From NCBI GenBank assembly GCA_944372575.1, contig CALVZS010000005.1:33718-97717 (forward strand): a stretch of DNA of 64,000 nt, given 5' to 3'. This stretch comes from an uncultured Clostridia bacterium. Its GTDB lineage: Bacteria > Bacillota > Clostridia > Christensenellales > Borkfalkiaceae. Below, piece after piece: positions 7,958 through 15,059 of this stretch. The notes beneath the pieces were generated by a model. The model was not told the DNA's origin and did no database searches. It was given only the letters and a program-made list of their open reading frames with translations. The stretch's first letter is position 1, and every line of letters begins with the position of its first letter. The position numbers and the translations under genes were made by a program.

Positions 7958-9184
7958 TTAAAACGCCCAGTTGCCGTCCTTGAAGATGGCGACGCGGCCG
8001 CCGTTCTTTGTAATGCCCGTGATATTGAGATCCTTGCTGCCGATCATGAAATCGACGTGGATCATGCTGTCGTTGATGCCGTGCTCCTTGAGCTGTTCAT
8101 TGGTCATGTCCTCGTAACCGCGCACGCAGTTGCCGAACCCGCGGCCGAGCGCGAGGTGACAGCTGGCGTTCTCGTCAAAGAGCGTATTGTAGAAGAGGAT
8201 CCCGAGGTTGTTGATGGGTGAATCGTAGGCGATGAGCGCACACTCGCCGAGCATACACGCGCCCTCGTCCATGGCGACCATCTTCTCCAGCAGCGCCTGA
8301 TTCTTTTCCGCTTTCACCTCGACGACTTTACCCTTCTCAAAGCGGACGGAGAAGTTTTCGATGAGCTGACCCTGATAGGAGAGCGGCTTTGTCGCATAGA
8401 CAATGCCGTCCGCATCCCCGGCGCGCGGAGAGGTGAAGATCTCCTCCGAGGGAATGTTGGGGTTATAATAGCGCCCCTTGAGGTCGCTCTCCCCTCCCCC
8501 CATAAAGAGGGCATCCGGAAGAAGCCCCACGCGCAGATTTGTTCCGTTCGAGGACTCATACTCGAGCGCGGTGAGTCCGATGCGGTTGAGATAATCGCAC
8601 TTTTTTGCAAGATCGTCGTTATGGCGCGCCCACTCCCGCACGGGATCGGGGCCGTCCGCACGCGACGCCTTCAGAATGGCGTCCCAGAGCGCCTCCACGG
8701 CGCGGTTCGCCTGCAAGTCCGGAAATACCTTCTTTGCCCATGCCTTGCCCGGAACGGCGGCAATGCACCAGGGATAGCTGTTCTCCATCCTGTCACGGTA
8801 GGGCTTGATGATCTTCATCCGGCCGACGGTCACCGCGCGCATCTTCTCCTGGTCGATGCCGGAAAGCCCGTCCGGATCTTCCGAGAGAATGTGCAGCATG
8901 GAGGGAAGCTCTTTAGTGTACAGCTCCCAGCGCTCCTGCTCCCATTTCGGGACATTTGCGAGCACGTCCTCCTTTTCATACCTATATTTCAGCTTGGTAA
9001 GCGGCTGGTGCGACCATTCAACGCTCACCTTCCCCGCACCGGCGCGGTAGAGTTCCTCAACGACCCATTCGACGAACTCGGGCTGATCCAGCCCCGTATT
9101 GACGATGACCCACTGCCCGCGCTTGACGTTGAGACCCGTCTTGACAAGCAGCTTTGCATAGCGTTTGAGTTGCAGTTTGTTCAT
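7958..9184 (-). CDS. M29-family metal-dependent aminopeptidase
   Basis: A 408-residue cytosolic aminopeptidase (AmpS/AmpT/PepS group). Family landmarks in order are NIPSEEIFTSPRAGDADG, LGECALI, LFDENASCHLALGRGF and SMIHVDFMIGSKDLNI, which include the Glu, His and Asp metal ligands. I chose ATG at 9184, preceded by GGAGG seven bases upstream and by a consensus promoter. A longer in-frame ATG at 9274 lies upstream of that promoter and inside a terminator. It releases N-terminal residues from peptides and needs two divalent metals. It is followed by two G3E metallochaperones, which may metallate it. Confidence 0.92.
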   Translation of the reverse strand: MNKLQLKRYAKLLVKTGLNVKRGQWVIVNTGLDQPEFVEWVVEELYRAGAGKVSVEWSHQPLTKLKYRYEKEDVLANVPKWEQERWELYTKELPSMLHILSEDPDGLSGIDQEKMRAVTVGRMKIIKPYRDRMENSYPWCIAAVPGKAWAKKVFPDLQANRAVEALWDAILKASRADGPDPVREWARHNDDLAKKCDYLNRIGLTALEYESSNGTNLRVGLLPDALFMGGGESDLKGRYYNPNIPSEEIFTSPRAGDADGIVYATKPLSYQGQLIENFSVRFEKGKVVEVKAEKNQALLEKMVAMDEGACMLGECALIAYDSPINNLGILFYNTLFDENASCHLALGRGFGNCVRGYEDMTNEQLKEHGINDSMIHVDFMIGSKDLNITGITKNGGRVAIFKDGNWAF

Positions 9185-9214
9185 AATTGTCCTCCGGATT
9201 TTTTGCTTTCGTTC

Positions 9215-9243
9215 ATTATACCGCATCCGCGCAGCTTTGTCAA
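9215..9243 (-). promoter_or_regulatory. Promoter of the aminopeptidase-G3E unit
   Basis: Minus-strand TTGACA (9238-9243), 17-bp spacer, TATAAT (9215-9220): a full consensus sigma-A promoter. It gives a leader of about 25 nt to the ATG at 9184. Confidence 0.92.
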
Positions 9244-9250
9244 CCGCGCG

Positions 9251-9276
9251 AAAAAATGCGGGAAATTCCCGCATTT
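9251..9276 (-). terminator. Terminator after nrdG
   Basis: On the minus strand a 9-bp stem AAATGCGGG / CCCGCATTT with a five-base loop runs into TTTTTT. It separates nrdD-nrdG from the aminopeptidase unit. Confidence 0.88.
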
Positions 9277-9279
9277 CGC

Positions 9280-9307
9280 ATCTTATGTCAGATATAGTAC
9301 TATGTTT
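9280..9307 (-). promoter_or_regulatory. Dyad motif copy 2, overlapping the nrdG stop codon
   Basis: The minus strand reads CATAGTACTATATCTGACAT then AAGAT. The dyad TATGTC/GATATA has one mismatch. It overlaps the last codons and TAA of nrdG and is followed within four bases by the nrdG terminator stem. It therefore cannot simply be the aminopeptidase promoter. Confidence 0.5.
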
Positions 9308-9804
9308 CCGCTCGATAATGTGCGCTGCACATCGATCACACGCTGATTTGACGATCCGCGAAACACAAGACGGATGTCCTTGAGCTCCTCCACAAATCGC
9401 CCGTCCACAAGCACGTCAAAGAGCGAGATCAGCTCCCGCGTCACTTCGCAGTTGCTCTGCTCCTCTTCGAGCGCCCCGTCTTTGAATGTATAGCCCGTAT
9501 AGCACCAGATCGTCTTTCGGGGAAGCTCTCTGCGCACCCGCCGGACGAAGGGCAGCAGCGCGCGCTGATTCTCCGGCTCCATCGGATCGCCGCCGAGGAG
9601 GGTAAGCCCCGCGATATAATCGGGCGAGAGCGCCTCGAGCAGCTCTTTCTGCGTCTCCTCCGTGAACGGCTTGCCGTAATCAAAGTCCCAGGTCACTTTG
9701 TTGAAGCAATTCTTGCAGTGACGCCTGCAGCCGGAAACGAAGAGGGAGACGCGAACCCCCTCTCCGTCTGCGATATCCGTCTTTTTGATCTCGCCGTAGT
9801 TCAT
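9283..9804 (-). CDS. nrdG: Anaerobic ribonucleotide reductase-activating protein
   Basis: A 173-residue radical SAM activase. The iron-sulfur motif CxxxCxxC reads CRRHCKNC near residues 26-33, followed by FNKVTWDF. It also has LLGGDPMEPEN (the SAM GGE-like site) and the C-terminal FRGSSNQRVIDV conserved in NrdG. It generates the glycyl radical on NrdD using a 4Fe-4S cluster and SAM. It begins one base after the nrdD stop, so the pair is one operon. Its 3' end carries copy 2 of the dyad motif. Confidence 0.95.
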   Translation of the reverse strand: MNYGEIKKTDIADGEGVRVSLFVSGCRRHCKNCFNKVTWDFDYGKPFTEETQKELLEALSPDYIAGLTLLGGDPMEPENQRALLPFVRRVRRELPRKTIWCYTGYTFKDGALEEEQSNCEVTRELISLFDVLVDGRFVEELKDIRLVFRGSSNQRVIDVQRTLSSGNIVLYLT

Positions 9805-9805
9805 C

Positions 9806-11980
9806 TTACAGGTGCAGGACGCGATCCTTGATCTCCTGTGTTCTGCCCTGGTTCCAGAACTGCGTTCCGATATAGCCGCAGGTGCGGCGCGCGACGTTCA
9901 TCTTCGTCTGGTCGCGGTTGTGGCAATGCGGGCATTCCCACACGAGTTTGCCGTCCGCATCCTCCACGATCTGGATCTCGCCGTCGTAGCCGCATACCTG
10001 GCAGTAGTCGCTCTTGGTGTTGAGTTCCGCATACATGATGTTGTCATAGATATACTGCATCACGGCGAGCACGGCGGGAATGTTGTTCTGCATATTCGGC
10101 ACTTCCACATAGGAGATGGCGCCGCCCGGGGAAAGCTGCTGAAATTCGCTCTCGAACTTGAGCTTGGTAAAGGCGTCGATCTTCTCCGAGACATGGACGT
10201 GATAGCTGTTGGTGATATAGTTCTTGTCCGTGACGCCGGGAATGACGCCGAAGCGCTTCTGCAGGCACTTGGCAAACTTGTACGTCGTGCTCTCGAGCGG
10301 CGTGCCGTAGAGCGAGAAGTCGATGTTCTCCTTTGCCTTCCACTCCTTGCACTTGTCGTTCATGTGCTGCATGACGGCGAGCGCGAAGGGCTTTGCCTCC
10401 TCGTCGGTGTGGCTCTTGCCCGTCATGTATTTGACGCACTCATACAGCCCCGCATAGCCGAGCGAGATGGTGGAATAGCCGCCGTAGAGCAGCTTGTCGA
10501 TAGTTTCGCCCTTCTTCAGGCGCGCCAGCGCGCCGTACTGCCAGAGGATGGGCGCCGCATCGGAGAGCGTCCCCTTCAGGCGGTTGTGGCGACACATGAG
10601 CGCACGGTAGCAAAGCTCAAGGCGCTCGTCGAAGATCTTCCAGAAGTTCTCCTCATTTCCGCCCGAGGAGAGCGCCACGTCGACAAGGTTGATGGTGACG
10701 ACGCCCTGATTGAACCTGCCGTAATACTTGGGCTTGCCGTTTTCGTCGACATAGGGCGTGAGGAAGCTGCGGCAGCCCATGCAGGTGTAACAGTGTCCCT
10801 CGCCGTTCTTGTCCACCTTGTATTTGAGCATCATCTTCTCGGAGATGTAGTCCGGCACCATGCGCTTTGCCGTGCATTTCGCCGCAAGCTGCGTAAGATA
10901 CCAGTACCGGCTCCCCTCGCGCACGTTGTCCTCTTCCAGCACATAGATGAGCTTGGGGAACGCAGGCGTGACCCAGACGCCCGACTCGTTCTTGACGCCC
11001 TGGATGCGCTGGCGGAGCGTCTCCTCGATGATGAGCGCAAGATCTGCGCGCTCGCGCTCGTTGCGCGCCTCGCCCAGATACATGAACACAGTGACAAAGG
11101 GCGCCTGCCCGTTGGTGGTGAGCAGCGTGACGACCTGATACTGGATGGTCTGGATGCCCTTGGCGATCTCCGCCTTCAGGCGCTTCTCCGCGATCTTGGC
11201 GATCTTCTCCTCATCCGTGATCCCGAGTTCCCCGAGCTCCGCGGCGACGTCCGCGCGGATCTTCTGGCGGCTGACGTCCACGAAGGGCGCGAGGTGCGTG
11301 AGTGAGATGCTCTGCCCGCCGTACTGGTTGGAGGCGACCTGCGCGATGATCTGCGTGGCAATGTTGCACGCCGTTGAAAAGGAATGCGGCTTCTCGATGA
11401 ACGTACCGGAGATGACGGTGCCGTTCTGCAGCATATCCTCCAGGTTGACGAGGTCGCAGTTGTGCATATGCTGTGCGAAGTAGTCGGCGTCATGGAAGTG
11501 GATGAGCCCTTCATCATGCGCCTCCACAATGTCGCGCGGCAGCAGGATGCGGCGCGTGAGATCCTTGGAGACCTCGCCCGCCATGTAGTCGCGCTGTACC
11601 GAATTGACCGTGGGATTCTTGTTGGAATTCTCCTGCTTGACTTCCTCGTTGTTGCATTCGATGAGCGTGAGGATCTGCGCATCCGTCGTGTTGGACTTGC
11701 GGATGAGGGCGCGCGTATAGCGATAGGTGATATACTTGCGCGCGACGGCAAACGCCTTCTGATCCATGATCTGGTTCTCGACAAAGTCCTGGATCTCCTC
11801 CACATTGACGGCACGGTTCAGGTCGTTGGCAAGGCCCGACACCTTCTTTGTAATGAGGGCGATCTGCTCCTCCGAAAGGCGGTTCTCCTCGCTGACCTCG
11901 TTATTGGCTTTGCGGATGGCGTTCTCGATCTTCGTCGCGTCGAATGCGACTTCAGCGCCGTTTCTCTTGATGATCTTCAT
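9806..11980 (-). CDS. nrdD: Anaerobic (class III) ribonucleoside-triphosphate reductase
   Basis: A 724-residue enzyme. An N-terminal ATP-cone (about residues 1-95, starting MKIIKRNGAEVAFDATKIEN) senses dATP/ATP. The catalytic barrel follows. Two CxxC pairs near the C-terminus form the zinc site, and the glycyl-radical loop RTCGYIG puts the radical glycine at about residue 702. It reduces ribonucleotides to deoxyribonucleotides without oxygen. I placed the start at 11980, after GAGGAG and where the ATP-cone begins; the longer frame to 12310 crosses the promoter. Two NrdR boxes, a consensus promoter and a leader hairpin lie upstream. Confidence 0.96.
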   Translation of the reverse strand: MKIIKRNGAEVAFDATKIENAIRKANNEVSEENRLSEEQIALITKKVSGLANDLNRAVNVEEIQDFVENQIMDQKAFAVARKYITYRYTRALIRKSNTTDAQILTLIECNNEEVKQENSNKNPTVNSVQRDYMAGEVSKDLTRRILLPRDIVEAHDEGLIHFHDADYFAQHMHNCDLVNLEDMLQNGTVISGTFIEKPHSFSTACNIATQIIAQVASNQYGGQSISLTHLAPFVDVSRQKIRADVAAELGELGITDEEKIAKIAEKRLKAEIAKGIQTIQYQVVTLLTTNGQAPFVTVFMYLGEARNERERADLALIIEETLRQRIQGVKNESGVWVTPAFPKLIYVLEEDNVREGSRYWYLTQLAAKCTAKRMVPDYISEKMMLKYKVDKNGEGHCYTCMGCRSFLTPYVDENGKPKYYGRFNQGVVTINLVDVALSSGGNEENFWKIFDERLELCYRALMCRHNRLKGTLSDAAPILWQYGALARLKKGETIDKLLYGGYSTISLGYAGLYECVKYMTGKSHTDEEAKPFALAVMQHMNDKCKEWKAKENIDFSLYGTPLESTTYKFAKCLQKRFGVIPGVTDKNYITNSYHVHVSEKIDAFTKLKFESEFQQLSPGGAISYVEVPNMQNNIPAVLAVMQYIYDNIMYAELNTKSDYCQVCGYDGEIQIVEDADGKLVWECPHCHNRDQTKMNVARRTCGYIGTQFWNQGRTQEIKDRVLHL

Positions 11981-12021
11981 GGCTCCTCTGCTCCCAACTG
12001 TTGTGTGTTCCCCCTTGCGGG

Positions 12022-12055
12022 AAAAAAGCGTTCCCCCTTCCGAGGGAACGCTTTT
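12022..12055 (-). promoter_or_regulatory. Terminator-like hairpin in the nrdD leader
   Basis: The minus strand has AAAAGCGTTCCC / GGGAACGCTTTT with an 8-base loop followed directly by TTTTTT. It begins at or just before the expected start of transcription. A second GGGGGAAC lies 14 bases beyond and could pair with the same GTTCCC arm, giving a mutually exclusive fold. It may attenuate nrdDG or stabilise the 5' end. Confidence 0.6.
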
Positions 12056-12084
12056 ATCATACACCATATGCCGCAATTTGTCAA
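12056..12084 (-). promoter_or_regulatory. nrdDG promoter
   Basis: Minus-strand TTGACA (12079-12084), 17-bp spacer, TATGAT (12056-12061). Confidence 0.88.
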
Positions 12085-12091
12085 GGGTTTG

Positions 12092-12107
12092 CCACAATAT
12101 TTTGGAA
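12092..12107. promoter_or_regulatory. NrdR box 1 (promoter-proximal)
   Basis: Plus-strand CCACAATATTTTGGAA fits the NrdR core CwAtATxTwG. It lies eight bases above the nrdD -35 hexamer and 31 bases (three helical turns) from box 2, the spacing NrdR needs. Confidence 0.75.
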
Positions 12108-12122
12108 AAATATTTTTTCGTG

Positions 12123-12138
12123 ACACTATATCTTGTGG
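12123..12138. promoter_or_regulatory. NrdR box 2 (distal)
   Basis: Plus-strand ACACTATATCTTGTGG is a close match to the NrdR consensus acaCwAtATaTwGtgt. With box 1 it forms the usual tandem, separated by 15 bp. nrdR itself is not in the window. Confidence 0.82.
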
Positions 12139-12212
12139 TCAATGCCCTTTTTGTCGGATTTTGTCCGTGAAACAGGGGGGGCGCAGATTTTTTCACGCGG
12201 CGCCGCCCGCGT

Positions 12213-12878
12213 TTAAAGAAGTACGGTACCGTTGATGACGAGGGAAAACCGGCACCCGAGGAACTCTGCCGCCTTGCGCGAGAGCTGCATCCTGCCGAAA
12301 TAGATCTCAAAATAATCCATTACCGAGCAGATCGCGGTATCGATGTCGATGTGCAGGGCAATGACCGAACCGCCCTCCTCCACGCGGACGAAGGACTTCT
12401 CTGCCGCAAGATTGACGCGGTCATGGATGTTCGCCTGGAACACGTCGCTTACTGTGTTTTTGACACGGCTCTTGTGAACGTCCGCCTTGTCCGCAATGAT
12501 GAGTGCGGAGGAGATATCCGAGACGGGCTGCCCGTACTGTTCATCGTGATTGCCGATCGCCATCATGATCTCCGCCGCCTCCAGGGGACTCATCCCGAGG
12601 CGCGTGAGGATCTTATAGGAGAGGATGGCGCCCGACTGGGCGTGATCCTTGCGGTTGATGCAGTTGCCGATGTCGTGCAGATACCCTGCGATCTCAACGA
12701 GCCGGATCCTGTTATCATCCTTTCCGAGCGAACGCAGGATCTCCCCCGACCACTTGCTCACGATCCCCGCATGGCGGCGGGAATGCTCGGTAAAGCCGAG
12801 CGCTTCGATCTGCCGCTCGGACATCTCCATGATCGCCTCGACTTCGCTGTCGCGGCGGATGGTCGCAAGGTCAAGCAT
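12213..12878 (-). CDS. HD-domain metal-dependent phosphohydrolase
   Basis: A 221-residue HD superfamily protein. The conserved metal ligands run HSRRH, LHDIGN (the HD pair), GNHDE, then ADKADVHKSRV. This is the short cytosolic HD type of unknown substrate (nucleotide or phospho-ester). The start lies three bases after the fruK stop, so it is the second gene of the fruK transcript. The link to sugar phosphorylation is only positional. No sensor or output domain is present. Confidence 0.85.
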   Translation of the reverse strand: MLDLATIRRDSEVEAIMEMSERQIEALGFTEHSRRHAGIVSKWSGEILRSLGKDDNRIRLVEIAGYLHDIGNCINRKDHAQSGAILSYKILTRLGMSPLEAAEIMMAIGNHDEQYGQPVSDISSALIIADKADVHKSRVKNTVSDVFQANIHDRVNLAAEKSFVRVEEGGSVIALHIDIDTAICSVMDYFEIYFGRMQLSRKAAEFLGCRFSLVINGTVLL

Positions 12879-12881
12879 GGC

Positions 12882-13805
12882 TTAAAACTCCGTAATGTTC
12901 AGCCCGGCGTAGATCTCCTCATACTTCGCCCTGGTGAAGGAAATGGTATCAAAGGTAGTGACCGTCGCCGTTCCCGCCGCAACGCCGGCGCGCAGGATCT
13001 CGGGAAGATCCGCCCCCTTCTGCAGCATCGCGGCGGCTGCGGCAACCATGCCGTCCCCCGCGCCCACCGTCGAATTGACGGCGACGTTGATGCTCTTGCA
13101 GTAGTAATTCTTGGAGCCGTTCGTGATGACCGCGCCGTCTCTGCCGAGGGACAAAAGCACGATCTTTGCGCCGCGGTCGAGCAGCTCGCGGCAGCCGGAA
13201 AGCATGTCGTTCTTATCCTTGAACTCTCTGCCCAGCGTCTCCTGCAGCTCCTCGAGATTGGGCTTCACGAGGTCGATGCCCGCCTCCAGCGCGGCAAACA
13301 GCTTTGCCCCTTCCGTATCGGCAATGCGCAGCGAATGCGGATCGACCGTACGGAAAATTTCCCGGTAATAGCTTGTGTCCACCCCCCGCGGAAGCCCGCC
13401 GGAGATGACCGTGACATCCGAACGGGAGGAAAAGTTGCGGATCATATGCATGAGTTCCGCCAGTTTCTCGGGAGCGACCTGCCCGCCCACGTCGTTGATC
13501 TCGGTGAGCATGGACTTCTTGTCGATGCACTTGTAGTTTTCCCGCACCCGGCCGCTGTTCCAGACAAACGCAAAGGGAACCCCCTCCTTGTCGAGCGCGC
13601 GCTCGAACATGACGCCGTTTTCATTGTACATAAAGCCCGTCGCGTACGCCTCGCCGCCCAGCCGGGCAACGCCGATCGCCACATTGAGCGCCTTTCCCGT
13701 AAAGGAGAGCGTCTTGCTCTTGACGATGTTGACCTTTCCGACGTTGAGCTGATCCAGCTCGATGGTCACGTCCACGCTCGGACTCATGCAGACCGTAAGA
13801 ATCAT
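12882..13805 (-). CDS. fruK: 1-phosphofructokinase family sugar kinase (PfkB fold)
   Basis: A 307-residue ribokinase-fold enzyme. It starts MILTVCMSPSVDVTIELDQL, as FruK/LacC proteins do (LTVTLNPAxD), and has GKALNVAIGVARLG, GGLPRGVDTSYY and the catalytic anion hole STVGAGDGMVAAAA near residue 250. I chose ATG at 13805 because AGGAGG precedes it and the family N-terminus begins there. It should phosphorylate fructose 1-phosphate or tagatose 6-phosphate. No PTS gene is adjacent, so the exact substrate is open. It shares a transcript with the HD protein. Confidence 0.85.
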   Translation of the reverse strand: MILTVCMSPSVDVTIELDQLNVGKVNIVKSKTLSFTGKALNVAIGVARLGGEAYATGFMYNENGVMFERALDKEGVPFAFVWNSGRVRENYKCIDKKSMLTEINDVGGQVAPEKLAELMHMIRNFSSRSDVTVISGGLPRGVDTSYYREIFRTVDPHSLRIADTEGAKLFAALEAGIDLVKPNLEELQETLGREFKDKNDMLSGCRELLDRGAKIVLLSLGRDGAVITNGSKNYYCKSINVAVNSTVGAGDGMVAAAAAMLQKGADLPEILRAGVAAGTATVTTFDTISFTRAKYEEIYAGLNITEF

Positions 13806-13882
13806 TCCGATTTTCCTCCTGTAGCTTCTTCCCCGAAGAAAGGGGCCTTTCCTTGCGCCTGCGGGCGCACGCATACACAGAT

Positions 13883-13911
13883 ATTATATTATGCTTTTTC
13901 GGAAATTTCAA
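13883..13911 (-). promoter_or_regulatory. fruK promoter
   Basis: Minus-strand TTGAAA (13906-13911), 17-bp spacer, TATAAT (13883-13888). The approximately 75-nt leader has two small hairpins (TGCGCC/GGCGCA and CCCC/GGGG) before AGGAGG. Confidence 0.82.
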
Positions 13912-13962
13912 GAGCAAGCAGGAAAAAAATTGCAGAAAAATCGCTCTTTTTGCCGGCGGAAT

Positions 13963-14925
13963 TTACATGGAGATCATCTGCAGCGTCTCATAGAGTTCAT
14001 AATTGAACTTTTTCTTCATGGAGACGGCCTCGATGATGTCCATATCGATGATCTCATTCTTGTGAATGCCGACGACGCGGTTGCCGATGCCGTCTTTCAG
14101 AAGGCGCACCGCCTTGTTGCCGAACTGCGCTGCAAGCATTCTGTCCGCCATCGAGGGCGAACCGCCGCGCTGCACATGGCCGATACAGGTGGAGCGCACC
14201 GAATAGGTGGTCACTTCCTGCAATTCGCGCGCAAACTTTTCCGCGCTCGTCACGCCCTCCGCCACGATGATGATGTTGGAGTGTTTGCCGTTCGCGCGGG
14301 AACGGTTGATGCGCATGACGATGTCGTCGAGATTGTAGGAGATCTCCGGCACGACGATGATCTCCGCGCCCGAGGCGATGCCCGCATAGAGCGCGATGTC
14401 GCCGCAGTGCCGCCCCATCACTTCCACGACGGAGATGCGCTCGTGCGAATTCATCGTGTCGCGCAGCTTGTTGATGATCTCCAGGCAGGTATTCACCGCT
14501 GTATCGAACCCGAGGGTATAGTCGGTATATTCCAGGTCGTTGTCAATGGTGCCGGGGATGCCGATCGTGGGAATGCCGTAGTCCTCCGTGAGGCACTTCG
14601 CCCCGCGGAAGGAACCGTCGCCGCCGATGACGACAAGCCCCTCGATGCCGCGGCGCTCCAACGTTGCGACCGCCTGTTTCTGCCCGTCCACCGTGAGCAT
14701 CTCCAGACAGCGCGCCGTTCTCAGCTTTGTGCCGCCGCGCTGAACGATATCGGAGACGGAACGCATCTCCATGGGCATCATCTTATCCTCGATGAGTCCC
14801 GCATAGCCGCGCTCGATGCCGTACACCTCCATGCCGAAATAGATCGCCGTCCGGACAACGGCGCGGATCGCCGCATTCATGCCCGGGGCATCGCCGCCGC
14901 TTGTCAACAATCCGATACGCTTCAT
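13963..14925 (-). CDS. pfkA: ATP-dependent 6-phosphofructokinase
   Basis: A 320-residue PfkA of normal length. It has GLLTSGGDAPGMNAAIRAVV at the N-terminus, VIGGDGSFRGA (the glycine after GGD marks the ATP- rather than PPi-type enzyme), PGTIDNDLEYTDYTLGFDTA with the catalytic Asp, and EVMGRHCGDIAL. It commits fructose 6-phosphate to glycolysis. It sits downstream of dnaE in the order common in Clostridia but has its own promoter. Ribosome site CAGGAGG precedes ATG. Confidence 0.97.
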   Translation of the reverse strand: MKRIGLLTSGGDAPGMNAAIRAVVRTAIYFGMEVYGIERGYAGLIEDKMMPMEMRSVSDIVQRGGTKLRTARCLEMLTVDGQKQAVATLERRGIEGLVVIGGDGSFRGAKCLTEDYGIPTIGIPGTIDNDLEYTDYTLGFDTAVNTCLEIINKLRDTMNSHERISVVEVMGRHCGDIALYAGIASGAEIIVVPEISYNLDDIVMRINRSRANGKHSNIIIVAEGVTSAEKFARELQEVTTYSVRSTCIGHVQRGGSPSMADRMLAAQFGNKAVRLLKDGIGNRVVGIHKNEIIDMDIIEAVSMKKKFNYELYETLQMISM

Positions 14926-14967
14926 CTTAAGCCTCCTGGTCTTCGGGAATGGTTTTCTTCCTTTGGC

Positions 14968-14995
14968 ATTATAGCAAATAATTTCTGAAAAGCAA
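14968..14995 (-). promoter_or_regulatory. pfkA promoter
   Basis: Minus-strand TTGCTT (14990-14995), 16-bp spacer, TATAAT (14968-14973), in the dnaE-pfkA gap. Confidence 0.7.
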
Positions 14996-15004
14996 AGCTA
15001 TTCA

Positions 15005-15032
15005 CGGCGGATTTTGCGAAAAAAATCCGCCG
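15005..15032 (-). terminator. Hairpin after dnaE
   Basis: An 11-bp stem CGGCGGATTTT / AAAATCCGCCG downstream of the dnaE stop. No T-run follows on the minus strand, so termination may be partial, with read-through to pfkA. Confidence 0.5.
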
Positions 15033-15059
15033 CATGTCACAATTCTTCCAAATTTACAT

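Noticed and set aside
9184..9274. Longer start for the M29 aminopeptidase
   Set aside because: The extension would begin inside the nrdG terminator and upstream of the gene's own promoter. ATG 9184 has a strong ribosome site.
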